Below are positions 41,354 through 49,809 of a stretch of 64,000 nucleotides of DNA, piece by piece. Source of the DNA: Bombus terrestris (lineage: Eukaryota; Arthropoda; Insecta; Hymenoptera; Apidae); contig NC_063273.1 of the NCBI RefSeq assembly GCF_910591885.1, positions 5,208,001 through 5,272,000 of the forward strand, read 5' to 3'. Both the position numbers and the translations under genes were made by a program. How positions within the stretch are numbered: the stretch's first letter is position 1; each line of letters opens with the position of its first letter. The notes beneath the pieces are model-generated. The model was given only the letters and a program-made list of their open reading frames with translations, searched no databases and was not told the DNA's origin.

Positions 41354-44300
41354 ATCTCCCTTCTCCCTCTCTCTCACTCACTCTATCTCCCTTCTCCCTT
41401 TCTCTGCTGGAATGCCTTTGCTGGAATTTAGCAATGAGTAATAACGAGAAATACGATTTATCGGATACAGGAATTCAGAAAGTTTTTTCCTTAGGAAGGG
41501 GAAAAATCAATCGAGTCGAACGAGTTATGATTTTAGCGATGCTTCGTCGAAATATTCAAATAGTCTACTTGCCATGAGACATCCGTGGGTATATACAACA
41601 TATACATATAAAGTTCCCGAGGCAACAGGAATAATCGAGTTTCCGAAATTTCCACCCATCTACGGCCTCCATTTTGCGTGACACGCCTTGGGCCGCAATC
41701 TGTGTGCAAAGCCTTTGCTAGAAAGTTAAGGGGAAATTATAATATCGCGCGTGGCCATGTGCATATATGTGTACATGTGTACGTGTGTGTATAAATACGT
41801 TTGCATAAACGAAGATTCGAAGAAGAGTACAGGACGAAGAGGTGCGAAAATCTGCCCGCTAGTGGGTGTATACAAGAGCGTATGATTCGTAGACGCGTGG
41901 TAGAGTGTATTCGTAAACCAGTGGTTAGAGATGAGTGTAACGACAAGAGGTTAGACAGAGAGAGAGGCGCGCGCGCCTGTTTCAACGAACGTAAAATAAC
42001 GAGCAAGTACGAAAGGAGAATGAAGACGGAAAATAGTACCCGAGTAGTATAAATCGTAAATTCCCTTTGACCAAGTCCACGAAGCAAGCGACAATTTGCA
42101 AACAGAACTACGTTGTCTCGTTAGCAACGTTTTCTTCGGTCACGGCGAAGAAATTCAAAACGCGCAAGAACAAAGTTCAACGTGTTAAACTTTCTCCGTT
42201 ACTTTGATCCTTGTGAACCTTCATCTTTCGTACGCAATCTGTAAACAGAGCGAGAAGAAATTGCTCGACTGTGGTGGGAAAGTACACGCGGAGCGGAGAT
42301 TTAGCCAGCGTACGTATCGTATAGAATTTCGTTCCTATTTGAAAAACTCCCACATTCGCGAGAGATTTGGTAAGCAAAGTTCGAGCGAGTTTCGAGTGTG
42401 TTTTTGCTACGAGGTAAATTTTGAATCTTTCGCGCGTATGACAGGCTTTATGGTTGGATAGGAACCGGAGAATGTACCAAACACTGTACTAACTTTTCGA
42501 AGCTCCACCGACCACGTCGCTAACTTTTCCCTGTAACCGTGGCTGAGAAGACTTAACTATGTATGACATACGCAACAAACCGTGAACCGTCTATTCGTCG
42601 ACTATCTGCTCCTCCTATCCTTTCTCGTCATTTCAATCTCTCTGAAACATTTTCGAAAAATCTCGTCGTTAAAGACGAAAGTAATGGATGCCGACTAAAT
42701 CGAACGAAATCTCAACCGACGTAGCGATTCTTTGACGCAGGATATTCTCCCTTTGTTTATTCAGGAAGAAGAGCTCCATTACAACGTCACCGCCGGCATA
42801 GTACTCTCGGACCACTCTCTGGTACTTCAGAGTATAACTCGAGAATCCGCTGGAAGGTACACCTGCATGGCCGTCAATGTCGAGGGTCGTGCTAGTTCTA
42901 ACGTAGTGAACCTCGAGGTTATGTGTAAGTATATTTTGCCGCTGTTACATTGCCCAATCATGAGCCAGAAAAAGATATTTTATCTGGCGAGAGTTTGGCG
43001 ATAAAACTCGGCTGGTATACACATTTCTTTGCTAGTTGCCCGGATAAGTCAGCTTTTATTTTCCTTTATGTTAATGCACGCACTCTATTCCCTTCGAGAT
43101 AAACGCAGCGCGAAATAAATATTTTACGCCAGTCTCGCAGTGATCCTTCGTTTTTATTAACGGGCAATATATCGCCGCAAGTGTAAGTGAACGGTGTAAA
43201 ACGTGAACGGTGTAAAACACCTAAGATACATCGAGCATATTATTCATAGTTATTGTTTTTATTGCAGTCGCTCCTGTGTGCAAACACGTTTTAAACTCGG
43301 CTGGTTGGAGGTATCAGAACGCAACGCCACCACCCCTCAACGTTCCCGAAGAGGTCCACGGTGCCTTAAAGCACGAAACCATCAGCTTAGTTTGCGAGGT
43401 TGACGCAAGCCCAACCTCCGTTTCCTTCCACTGGACGTTTAACAGTAGCGGTGATCTCAGCGACATTCCGTCCACAAAGTATTCCAACGAAGGCACCTTG
43501 AGTAGACTCAATTATACCCCATCATCCGATATGGATTACGGAACATTGGGTTGTTGGGCTAGCAACATCGTGGGTCCCTCGAAACAACCATGCATCTACC
43601 AAGTGATCGCAGCAGGTTCGTCAGAACTCGTTTACCATTTGTCACATCGCGTCCACGCGTATACGCCGATCCTGTCGTAGATAACGTTTTGCTGGAAATT
43701 TTATACGCAGTCTCCGCTAGAATATACTCGTTTACGACGAGTGCGCAATGCACTGACATTCGAATTACAGTCGATGAAAAACATACTGATCGAAAACCGA
43801 TCGGAACGATGGAAAAGCAGGTAAAATTACTGCCGAACTTAGCCGAGTTCACGAAATTAATTTAGTCCGTATCGCACCTGTAGAAAGATCGATAGAGAGG
43901 TCTGCTAAACTCGGTCAATAGTTCCCCGACGATTCAATTTTAACTCAACTTTAACGTGCACTGCTTGCGATAATTGGACGCATAATTTATTTTCGGTGGA
44001 GAAGCAACGTATTTCTTACGTTAGTAATTATCGGGTAATCTTTTATCATACGGCGACCAGTATACGCCCCGTGTGAAACAGCACGACTCGCTGGGTCCAC
44101 CTCGCCGGCCGAGAGTAATTAAATCGTTAATTGTAACGATAATGCAAGGCGGTAAGTGGAAACGCCAACCTAGTCGCGTTCGAGCGTCGAGCATTTTCTT
44201 CCCCTGACTAAGTTGTTACGTTTGCCGAGAAACGGAAGCAAACGGCAACAATTATGATTCTGATACGAGTACGCGTAAATATACAATACATTGTACCTAC

Positions 44301-47300
44301 ATTATGTATATTAGATACATATAATATAACGTTACACGAAAGCTAACGATTTTCGAGGTAAATTATCGAAACAATTTGCGAATACTCGCTCTCGACCAAA
44401 CAAAGCATGACGCGCGTTAGAAATATGCTCTTAAATAATTTACAAGGTGCGTACAAAGCTAGAAAATGAAAATGAAAACGCGTAAAAATAAAAATACGCT
44501 CAAAAAAGGTAAGGGTTTTAAAAACGCAGGAAATCTGCTTTATCGTGGCTCCTCTAATTTACACTGCTGCAAAGGATTATTTTCGTTGCGCGTTATACGG
44601 AGAAATAAAAAATGAACTACAACGACCGAACTGTCCGACGCCTGCGCAAGCTTTTTCAAACTCCTATTTGCATACAAGTGATCTCGTTAATGCAACACCA
44701 TCGCCGATAATGACGATCGTGCGATATAATTTCATTGGTCGTGAAACGATGAAGCATCGCGTTCCTATTCTCGTTGCGAAATAAAATGAAGTTGCGCGAA
44801 CCGCAACGCGACTATGCCACTGTTTTTCCCTTTCCATTGCCGTACCGCACCGCACCGGGTCGTGCAAAATTTTGCTGTATGCAGTAAACAATCCTCTGTC
44901 AACACACGTGCTCGTTCTTTTCAAATAAAAGACATTTATATATCCCGCTGTATATTTATATGTCCCCGCGGTAACTCATGTTGTTGCTATAATCGTATTC
45001 ATCGTAAATACTCGTGATTTCATTCGAAACGTTAAGTTACGCGCGATCGTTCGTCTCGATACGTATAGTATCCTTTATCTATAAATATTATCTATAAATT
45101 GTACGTCGTATGATCGGAAATGATGTCTCGCCCGCAGGCAGACCGTACCCGTTGCAAAACTGCACGGCGTACAATCAGACCGGTTCACGGATCAGAATAT
45201 CTTGCGTGGAAGGATACGACGGTGGTTTGCCGCAAAAATTTGTCGCGATTGTGGACAAGCAACGACTGGAATCGCCAAATCCTTACTGGGAGTTGGAACT
45301 TCGCAAGCCAACGACGGTCGCTCTTTACGCGGTCAATATGAAGGGCTCCAGTGATCCAGTGATCATGGAAGGAGAAGCTCTAAAAGGAGTGGCCAAGTTC
45401 ACCGGTGCGTAAGTACCTCTAACGCGAATTGAACAGGTTATATGTACAAAGAGATAGGAACACAGCTATCGGTATCTGTTTTATAAGCCACGGGTGCTTC
45501 AAAGGATACGACTCGCCAAAACTTATCTCTCGTTCAGAGATGAACAGGTCTCTCTCACTATTGCCACGCATCCCACCAATCAAGATGTGTCCATTTACTA
45601 TCCCTTTCCATTTGTTAATTAACGTGTACAAAGTTCGCTTGTTTACCAAACAAAAACTTTCCATTAGTTACGATCGAGACGTTTTCAAATTTAATCAATC
45701 TTAATATTCAATGGATGTAACACGGTCTTCGTAGAAAAAGGAAAGACATACGTGCATACATATATATGAGAAAGAGGGCGAAAACGAAGGAAAGAAAAAT
45801 AAAATTCAGAATAGTAGTCAAATGAAAATTGGACACAGTTCTATTTTGCCATTTTCGCGTATCGTTTGGTAATACATTCGTTGTTTCCGCTCTACTATTC
45901 CGTTAGCTCGTTCAAAAGTGCCATATCACGAGTAAAGACCGTAAATAAAATATTCGCCAATTCTTTTATTTACATCCATTAATTCGTCGAAACGAACATT
46001 TAATTAATTACACAATTGCATACACGTACATAGTTTCGATGTACACCCACCAAATAAAATTACTCTTTAAATTTTATATTGACTTACAATTTATTTCCAG
46101 TAATGTATTTCCAATGATCATTTATCATTGCAAATAGTGTAATTAAGAATCGATCGATATAAGTAATTAAGAATTAATTCAGCTTTCACGAAAGAAACGC
46201 AATATAGGATTATTCCAAAATTAATAAATACGTACTTACGTCGTTGATGAAATTTTCATCCAACTGTGCATAATGAATATAAAAATGTACGTATGAAATT
46301 TGAGAAAGAGAACGAGAGAAAAGATAAAAGTAATTTAGCCACGTAGATACGTTGTAGGATTGAGGATGATTTGGTTTATAGGCGAATCGACATCTTCCGT
46401 GGATATGTCACCGATCCTGATTGGCCTAGGAGGTACCGCAACCGGTTTGGGTCTAATCGTGACCGGAGTATTAATGGCGCTTTGGAGGAAACACGCGGCC
46501 ACTCCGGCAAAGCCAAAACCACCCCAACAACCAAGTATCGCGACTTTTGCTACCAAAGGCGAAGAGGAAGATGGGAATCCAGATCTCATACCAACTACAG
46601 CCTTGACCAATCATTTCACAGGTGAGTTACGTTATACGCTCTGTATACGCTTCTGTTTCGCATAAGTTGAAATTTAGAATACGCTTGAACATTCTGTCAC
46701 ACACACACACAAGATTAGTTTCTCTATCGCGCGAAATCTACAGGTGAATTCGAACGGAAAAACATATTCTATCTTTATTCACATTCGATGAGATCGGCGA
46801 AAAATAACCCACCATCTCATCTGGTAAATTTCTACTCAGACTGATGAAAGTGCTCCGTTTAAGCGAAGAATCGCAAATATATCGAGTCTCGTCCTAAACG
46901 ACGACCATGGTTAACGATACTTTCAAGAAAATTGCTCGTGGAAAATGCGTACGTTACGTCGACCTATTCGACGTAGATGCATCGATTCAGAAATCGAATA
47001 TTTGTTTTCGTGAATACTGCTGTACGAAAAATCCGCACAAACAATGGATACGACGTGGTTATCTTATGAAACGTCTTTCCCTTCGATCTCGTCAATTTGT
47101 CTCTCGTAAATGATCGCTGTACGTAATACACCGCTTTTCAAGTTTAAAAAGGGCTTGTCAAAAAAAAAAGAAGCCACATCCAATTATATCGATGATAGAC
47201 TTTCGATAAACCAAATTACACCATAGTGTATAGAATGCTACGATGAAATTTTTCCAGATAGGAAGCTTCTACATTACGGTTCCTTACCACGGAGGCCACG

Positions 47301-47606
47301 ACAGCTAGAAGGCCGAGAAATATCCCACGATGTTATAGAAGACTCAGATTATCCTCGAGCATCGCCGAACGTAAGTAACTTCATTTCTGCTTCGTCGTTT
47401 TTTAAAGGATGAAGCGTAATAACGCGAATAATCGTGTCTTTTGATTAGAAAGGCTCGTTCTATAAATCTATCGAACGTTGCCGTGAAAAACATTCAGTTA
47501 AAAAAAGGAATAACTCTGTTTGCAGACATTTTATAGTCTTCAGAGGCCACATCGATATTCGGAAACGGCAATCAGAAGCGCCGTGATCCAAGAAAGCTGC
47601 ATCTAA
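2368..47606 (+). CDS. Sidestep-family Ig-superfamily transmembrane receptor, 3' ten exons (partial at the 5' end)
   Basis: This is the spliced C-terminal ~617 residues of a Side-family cell-surface protein. Joined exons are 2368-2595, 10106-10257, 17074-17209, 37316-37446, 42765-42924, 43268-43615, 45138-45404, 46382-46621, 47258-47370 and 47526-47606 (stop TAA). All introns are GT-AG and all junctions keep frame. Diagnostic Side-like strings are KPRPRVTW, ILSAGKKYETRC, PAVLTWWK, IKEGDDVYFEC, LSDHSLVLQSIT, DYGTLGCWASN and LKGVAKFTG. The order is Ig domains, an FN3-like module, one transmembrane helix and a short tail ending -ESCI. In Drosophila, Side proteins are ligands or receptors for Beat proteins in motor-axon guidance and synaptic partner choice; that role here is inferred from family membership. 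The N-terminus is outside the window. I cannot say which Side paralogue it is. Family assignment is firm. Confidence 0.93.
2596..10105 (+). other. 7.5 kb intron of the Side gene
   Basis: The intron has donor gtaagt and acceptor ataatttcag. No coding exon is recognisable on either strand. It holds a perfect 15 bp tandem duplication (4429-4458) and a short GC-rich run built on the motif CCACGCC (about 9340-9372). Elsewhere it looks like unremarkable CpG-rich intronic sequence. Confidence 0.75.
4429..4458. repeat. Perfect 15 bp tandem duplication
   Basis: The unit GGGAAATACGCGCTA is present twice in immediate succession (4429-4443 and 4444-4458), both copies identical. It is probably a replication-slippage product. 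Confidence 0.95.
10106..10257 (+). CDS. Side exon B: N-terminal part of an Ig domain
   Basis: The acceptor is ataatttcag and the donor gtgagt. Two bases complete the Met codon begun in the previous exon, then 50 codons follow and the exon ends on a codon boundary. KPLKVEIMGKD is the A strand of a new Ig domain, ETRCQSTG carries its first Ig cysteine, and PAVLTWWK its core tryptophan. The WWK pair is characteristic of this Ig domain in Side proteins. Confidence 0.92.
10258..17073 (+). other. 6.8 kb intron of the Side gene
   Basis: The intron has donor gtgagt and acceptor cagtttcag. No exon or RNA gene is recognised. It contains a perfect 8 bp hairpin with a 3-base loop (16012-16030) and a T-rich run (about 16451-16473). 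Confidence 0.75.
16012..16030. repeat. Short perfect inverted repeat
   Basis: TCCTGGAT, loop TTT, ATCCAGGA forms an 8 bp stem. It sits in an intron, with no T-run or gene end that would suggest a function. Confidence 0.8.
17074..17209 (+). CDS. Side exon C: C-terminal part of an Ig domain
   Basis: The exon has acceptor cagtttcag and donor gtaagt. It holds 45 codons plus one base that is completed in the next exon. Sequence VSVLQWTPSIEDEGKFLVC has the D-x-G-x-[FY]-x-x-C signature of the F strand of an Ig fold, and WKLKVH is the closing G strand. It pairs with the previous exon to make one complete Ig domain. Confidence 0.93.
21591..21612 (+). repeat. GA-rich microsatellite
   Basis: The run is GAGAGAGAAAGAGAGAGAGA-like, interrupted once by an extra A. 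It is a simple-sequence repeat in intronic DNA. Confidence 0.85.
22321..22345 (+). repeat. CT/CTTT microsatellite
   Basis: A TC run is followed by TTTC repeats. It is intronic simple sequence on the pyrimidine strand. Confidence 0.8.
29314..29342 (+). repeat. Imperfect CTCTCTGTCCCT tandem repeat
   Basis: CTCTCTGTCCCT and TTCTCTGTCCCT lie next to each other within a wider pyrimidine run. It is a simple repeat with no evident function. Confidence 0.7.
32768..32842 (+). other. tRNA-like module in the left arm (degenerate)
   Basis: An A-box-like TAGCGCGGTGG (32776-32786) forms a D arm with GCGC/GCGC stem, and GGCTTCAAATCC (about 32819-32830) resembles a B box with a TTCAAAT T-loop. The acceptor stem pairs poorly and the anticodon arm is not convincing, so this is a tRNA-derived Pol III promoter relic and not a working tRNA gene. 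Confidence 0.6.
33239..33312 (-). other. tRNA-like module in the right arm (better preserved)
   Basis: On the minus strand an A box TAGCGCGGTGG (33294-33304) and an exact B box GGTTCGATTCC (33250-33260) are spaced as in tRNA genes. The D arm (GCGC stem) and T arm (TCGGG/CCCGG around TTCGATT) fold, but the acceptor stem has several mismatches and no clear anticodon stem forms. It is best read as a tRNA-derived Pol III promoter inside a repeat. Confidence 0.65.
35291..35322 (+). repeat. (CT)16 microsatellite
   Basis: An uninterrupted CT dinucleotide run in the largest intron, and the longest perfect microsatellite noticed in the window. Confidence 0.95.
37316..37446 (+). CDS. Side exon D: N-terminal part of an Ig domain
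   Basis: The exon has acceptor tttttag and donor gtacgt. Two bases complete a Phe codon, 43 codons follow, and it ends in phase 0. LNPKNIKEGDDVYFEC contains the first Ig cysteine and LTWFHE the core tryptophan. The IKEGDDVYFEC block is one of the best-conserved segments of Side proteins, in my knowledge of the family. Confidence 0.94.
37447..42764 (+). other. 5.3 kb intron of the Side gene
   Basis: The intron has donor gtacgt and acceptor tttattcag. No exon is recognised. It contains a TC microsatellite followed by a 31 bp-period pyrimidine duplication (41323-41399). The 156-codon minus-strand frame at 38684-39154 resembles no known family and is treated as chance. Confidence 0.7.
41323..41399 (+). 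repeat. TC microsatellite plus duplicated pyrimidine block
   Basis: A run of about 13 TC units leads into two perfect 23-base copies of CTCACTCTATCTCCC-TTCTCCCT (41346-41368 and 41377-41399) with a 31 bp period. It is simple-sequence DNA. Confidence 0.85.
42765..42924 (+). CDS. Side exon E: C-terminal part of an Ig domain
   Basis: The exon has acceptor tttattcag and donor gtaagt, with 53 codons plus one base. Sequence LSDHSLVLQSITRESAG leads into RYTCMAVNVEG, the F-strand cysteine of the Ig fold. NVT at the start is a possible N-glycosylation site. With the previous exon it completes an Ig domain. Confidence 0.93.
42925..43267 (+). other. 343 bp intron of the Side gene
   Basis: The intron has donor gtaagt and acceptor tattgcag. 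It contains a perfect 16 bp tandem duplication, GTGAACGGTGTAAAAC, at 43187-43202 and 43203-43218, about 50 bp before the acceptor. Confidence 0.85.
43268..43615 (+). CDS. Side exon F: complete last Ig domain
   Basis: This is the longest exon (115 codons plus split bases at both ends). SLVCEVDASP carries the first cysteine, SFHWTFNSSG the core tryptophan, and MDYGTLGCWASN the F-strand cysteine. The GTLxCWASN block is typical of the last Ig domain of Side proteins. NSS and NYT are possible N-glycosylation sites. The start (residues after PVCKH) carries a proline-containing insert, ATPPPLN, before the conserved strand. The donor is gttcgt, weaker than the other donors of this gene. Confidence 0.94.
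43616..45137 (+). other. 1.5 kb intron of the Side gene
   Basis: The intron has donor gttcgt and acceptor cgcccgcag. It becomes more AT-rich toward its 3' half. Nothing else is recognised. Confidence 0.75.
45138..45404 (+). CDS. Side exon G: FN3-like membrane-proximal module
   Basis: The exon has 88 codons plus split bases, with acceptor cgcccgcag and donor gtgcgt. PLQNCTAYNQT, ISCVEGYDGGLPQ, LYAVNMKGSSDP and LKGVAKFTG are hallmarks of the fibronectin III-like module that follows the Ig domains in Side proteins. NCT and NQT are likely N-glycosylation sites. The middle of the module, between the PQ strand and LYAVN, is rather short. Confidence 0.94.
45405..46381 (+). other. 977 bp intron of the Side gene
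   Basis: The intron has donor gtgcgt and acceptor gtttatag. It is AT-rich and no feature is recognised. Confidence 0.75.
46382..46621 (+). CDS. Side exon H: transmembrane helix and start of the cytoplasmic tail
   Basis: The exon has 79 codons plus split bases, with acceptor gtttatag and donor gtgagt. After a short Ser-rich stalk (ESTSSVDMSP) comes a hydrophobic glycine-rich helix, about 25 residues from ILIGLGG to VLMALW (46405-46485). It is followed by the basic stop-transfer sequence RKH and a proline-rich stretch with an acidic patch (KGEEEDG). Type I topology is implied by the extracellular Ig domains. Confidence 0.93.
46622..47257 (+). other. 636 bp intron of the Side gene
   Basis: The intron has donor gtgagt and acceptor tttccag. 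It contains a short CA run (about 46699-46710). No coding exon is recognised. Confidence 0.75.
47258..47370 (+). CDS. Side exon I: cytoplasmic tail
   Basis: The exon completes an Asp codon and adds 37 codons, with acceptor tttccag and donor gtaagt. The sequence is basic at first (LPRRPRQLEGR) then acidic (DVIEDSDYPR). No catalytic domain is present. Frame and splice sites agree with both neighbours. Confidence 0.85.
47526..47606 (+). CDS. Side last coding exon, tail ending -ESCI
   Basis: The acceptor is tttgcag, followed by 26 codons and stop TAA (47604-47606). The tail is FYSLQRPHRYSE followed by AVIQESCI. The last three residues S-C-I fit the class I PDZ-ligand pattern (S/T-x-hydrophobic). 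That is a pattern match, not proof of binding. Confidence 0.85.
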   Translation, partial: TFYSLQRPHRYSETAIRSAVIQESCI

Positions 47607-48600
47607 AGATCGGCGAACAAAGGAAACAGTGTTGTAATTACAAGGAAAAGAGCATAGTCACGGACTTGACACTTGACACACTCCGAATAGGCTACGTTCT
47701 GTCGCAACACATGAAAATCAAAAAGACTAAAGCCATGCTTATGCAACATTGTACACGTTTAAGCGTACGAAGATATTTATTAGCTACTCGATAACAGTAT
47801 GCCTTTGTAAATATTGTATATAAATAAAACACATCGATTTCGTGTTACGCGATTGCATTACGATACTTTCAACGGTCCTCGATCTCAGGTAAACGTTCTT
47901 AATGACTAAATATGTCAAATAAGAATTCGTAGATACGAAAATGAGAAACTTTGAACGCGATAAGAAGAATGAACGAGAAAACAGTGTTTCTATCAATTTG
48001 TTCTTACAGCTGACCCAAACTACGTCTTCCATAGGTAGATTTTTACGTAAAATACTCGCAAACTAAAAGGAAGAAGTCATTGGACTCGGATCGAGCTCTG
48101 GACTATTTCCGCAAGAGATTTAATGCACCCATGGACGTTAAATGCACTCTGCAAAAAGGGAATGGCGCTATCTCGTATAGTAGTCGAGAACAAAGCTCGA
48201 GAACGTATATCTTCGAAACAGACCAAAAGGTGATCGCATAAACTCTGCTCGGTTGCTGTTGAAATTTAGGTCAAGGAAAGGACGCGATTTATCGTGGCCC
48301 CGTTTCCAGATAATCTTTGTTTCAAGACGCGAGAAACTCAGATACCTAATGAGAATCTTCTTCTATCTGTTTTCTCTGTTTCACGTCGCAATCTTGGTGT
48401 CTTTTATCACGGCTAAATATATCGAACTGACCTAGTCAAGCAGATTACTTACGGTAGAAATCTCTTCGATCGAGCATATAATTTCTTGTAACGTTCTTTC
48501 CAACACCCTCGTAAGTAAAGATTTTCGAACGAGAATCTCAATAGCCTATTCTTCCATGCGAAATCCGAGAGTGGATATACGTATTGTACCTTTAGATACA
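47607..48600 (+). other. 3' untranslated region and downstream flank of the Side gene
   Basis: An AATAAA polyadenylation signal lies at 47823-47828, about 217 bases after the stop, in the string tataaataaaac. No further gene is recognised up to 48.6 kb, where the base composition turns strongly AT-rich. Confidence 0.6.
47823..47828 (+). terminator. Polyadenylation signal AATAAA of the Side gene
   Basis: It is a canonical hexamer in an AT-rich context 217 bases after the stop codon, the first such signal downstream of it. Confidence 0.65.
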
Positions 48601-49336
48601 AAAACCAACAAAAGCAAGCTTTCGCTAGAAAATTCCACGCTTTCGATTACCTTAACGTTTTAAAAACAATTTACCTTTATATTTCTGTAAAAAAAATAAA
48701 TAATTAATACAAATTATACAAAATACAATTGCAATCATAATAAATCTCTCCTGGTTGATATTTGCCAGAAGTTGGTACTGATTAAAGAAAAAAAAAAAAG
48801 AAAGGTAATTTTAAATTGTTGAAATTTCATCATAATTTTTAATTTTATCTTACTAATATTATCTTTCGCGTAATTTTTATGTTTCGCGATACGCTCGATT
48901 TGATGCTTATCTCTGTTCGAATAATCCAACAGAAGGACAAAATGTACAGCACTATATTTGCCATTTTACCGAGAATTGTACCTTTATTCGTTATATGTAA
49001 TGCTATATAGTGAATAGTGAGAATTAGAAATTATAACAAAATTTGTAGAACGTGAGTGCTGTGGCAATTTTAATTTTACACTAGTAAATGATGAAAATAT
49101 GCACTCAGTGTAATCGGACAACCCGTGAATAGAATATTCATTCTATTTAGCAACTATAATTTAATACATATATGTAGCCATAAAATAGAAAATTCTCAAA
49201 GCAAATCGCGATGACTACATTATCATTTTGTTAATATTAATTAATCTTTAATATCGATAGGAAAAAAACAAAAAGAAAAGATAGAAAATTCATTTACACT
49301 AATAATTATTAATCTATGCATTCAGATCAATATGTT

Positions 49337-49809
49337 CGCAACACTAATAAAGTAATAGCGGTCCAATGTAACCATATATATGGCTAGTGATGAAGCTGCG
49401 TCAGATGATCCAGGAATAGAAACGTGCTTCCACGGTTCGGTGGAAGAAGATTGGGCATAATATAGGCGCAACACTATTTTAAAGACGCGATCATTGATCA
49501 ACGCAACTCTAACTAGAAAACTAATTAAAAGAATCGCGATGAAAGACCGCAAGACATATCTTAAAACAAAAATAAAATAAATAATTATATATCAAATAAA
49601 AACTAAATATTTATGTTAAATAGTAATGAAACATTAACATTTATATATCTTTAAACGAAGGAAGAAACTTTAAAGGAACCAAAAAAGACTTTACTATGTA
49701 TTACTCTAAGAAATTCTGACAATTCATAATAAAGATTGCTAAAGGCAATCGCGATGTCATAATTCGCAACACTAAAATATACGCGATTATCATTTTTTCG
49801 CAACTCTAA
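49337..49809 (+). repeat. Spaced direct repeats with core CGCAAC(A/T)CTA
   Basis: The core appears at 49337, 49467, 49502, 49765 and 49799. Two of the pairs have the same inner spacing (35 and 34 bases), lie about 298 bases apart, and have CGCGAT-containing sequence between and after the cores. This looks like two eroded copies of an approximately 300 bp tandem unit plus a stray copy. Confidence 0.6.
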
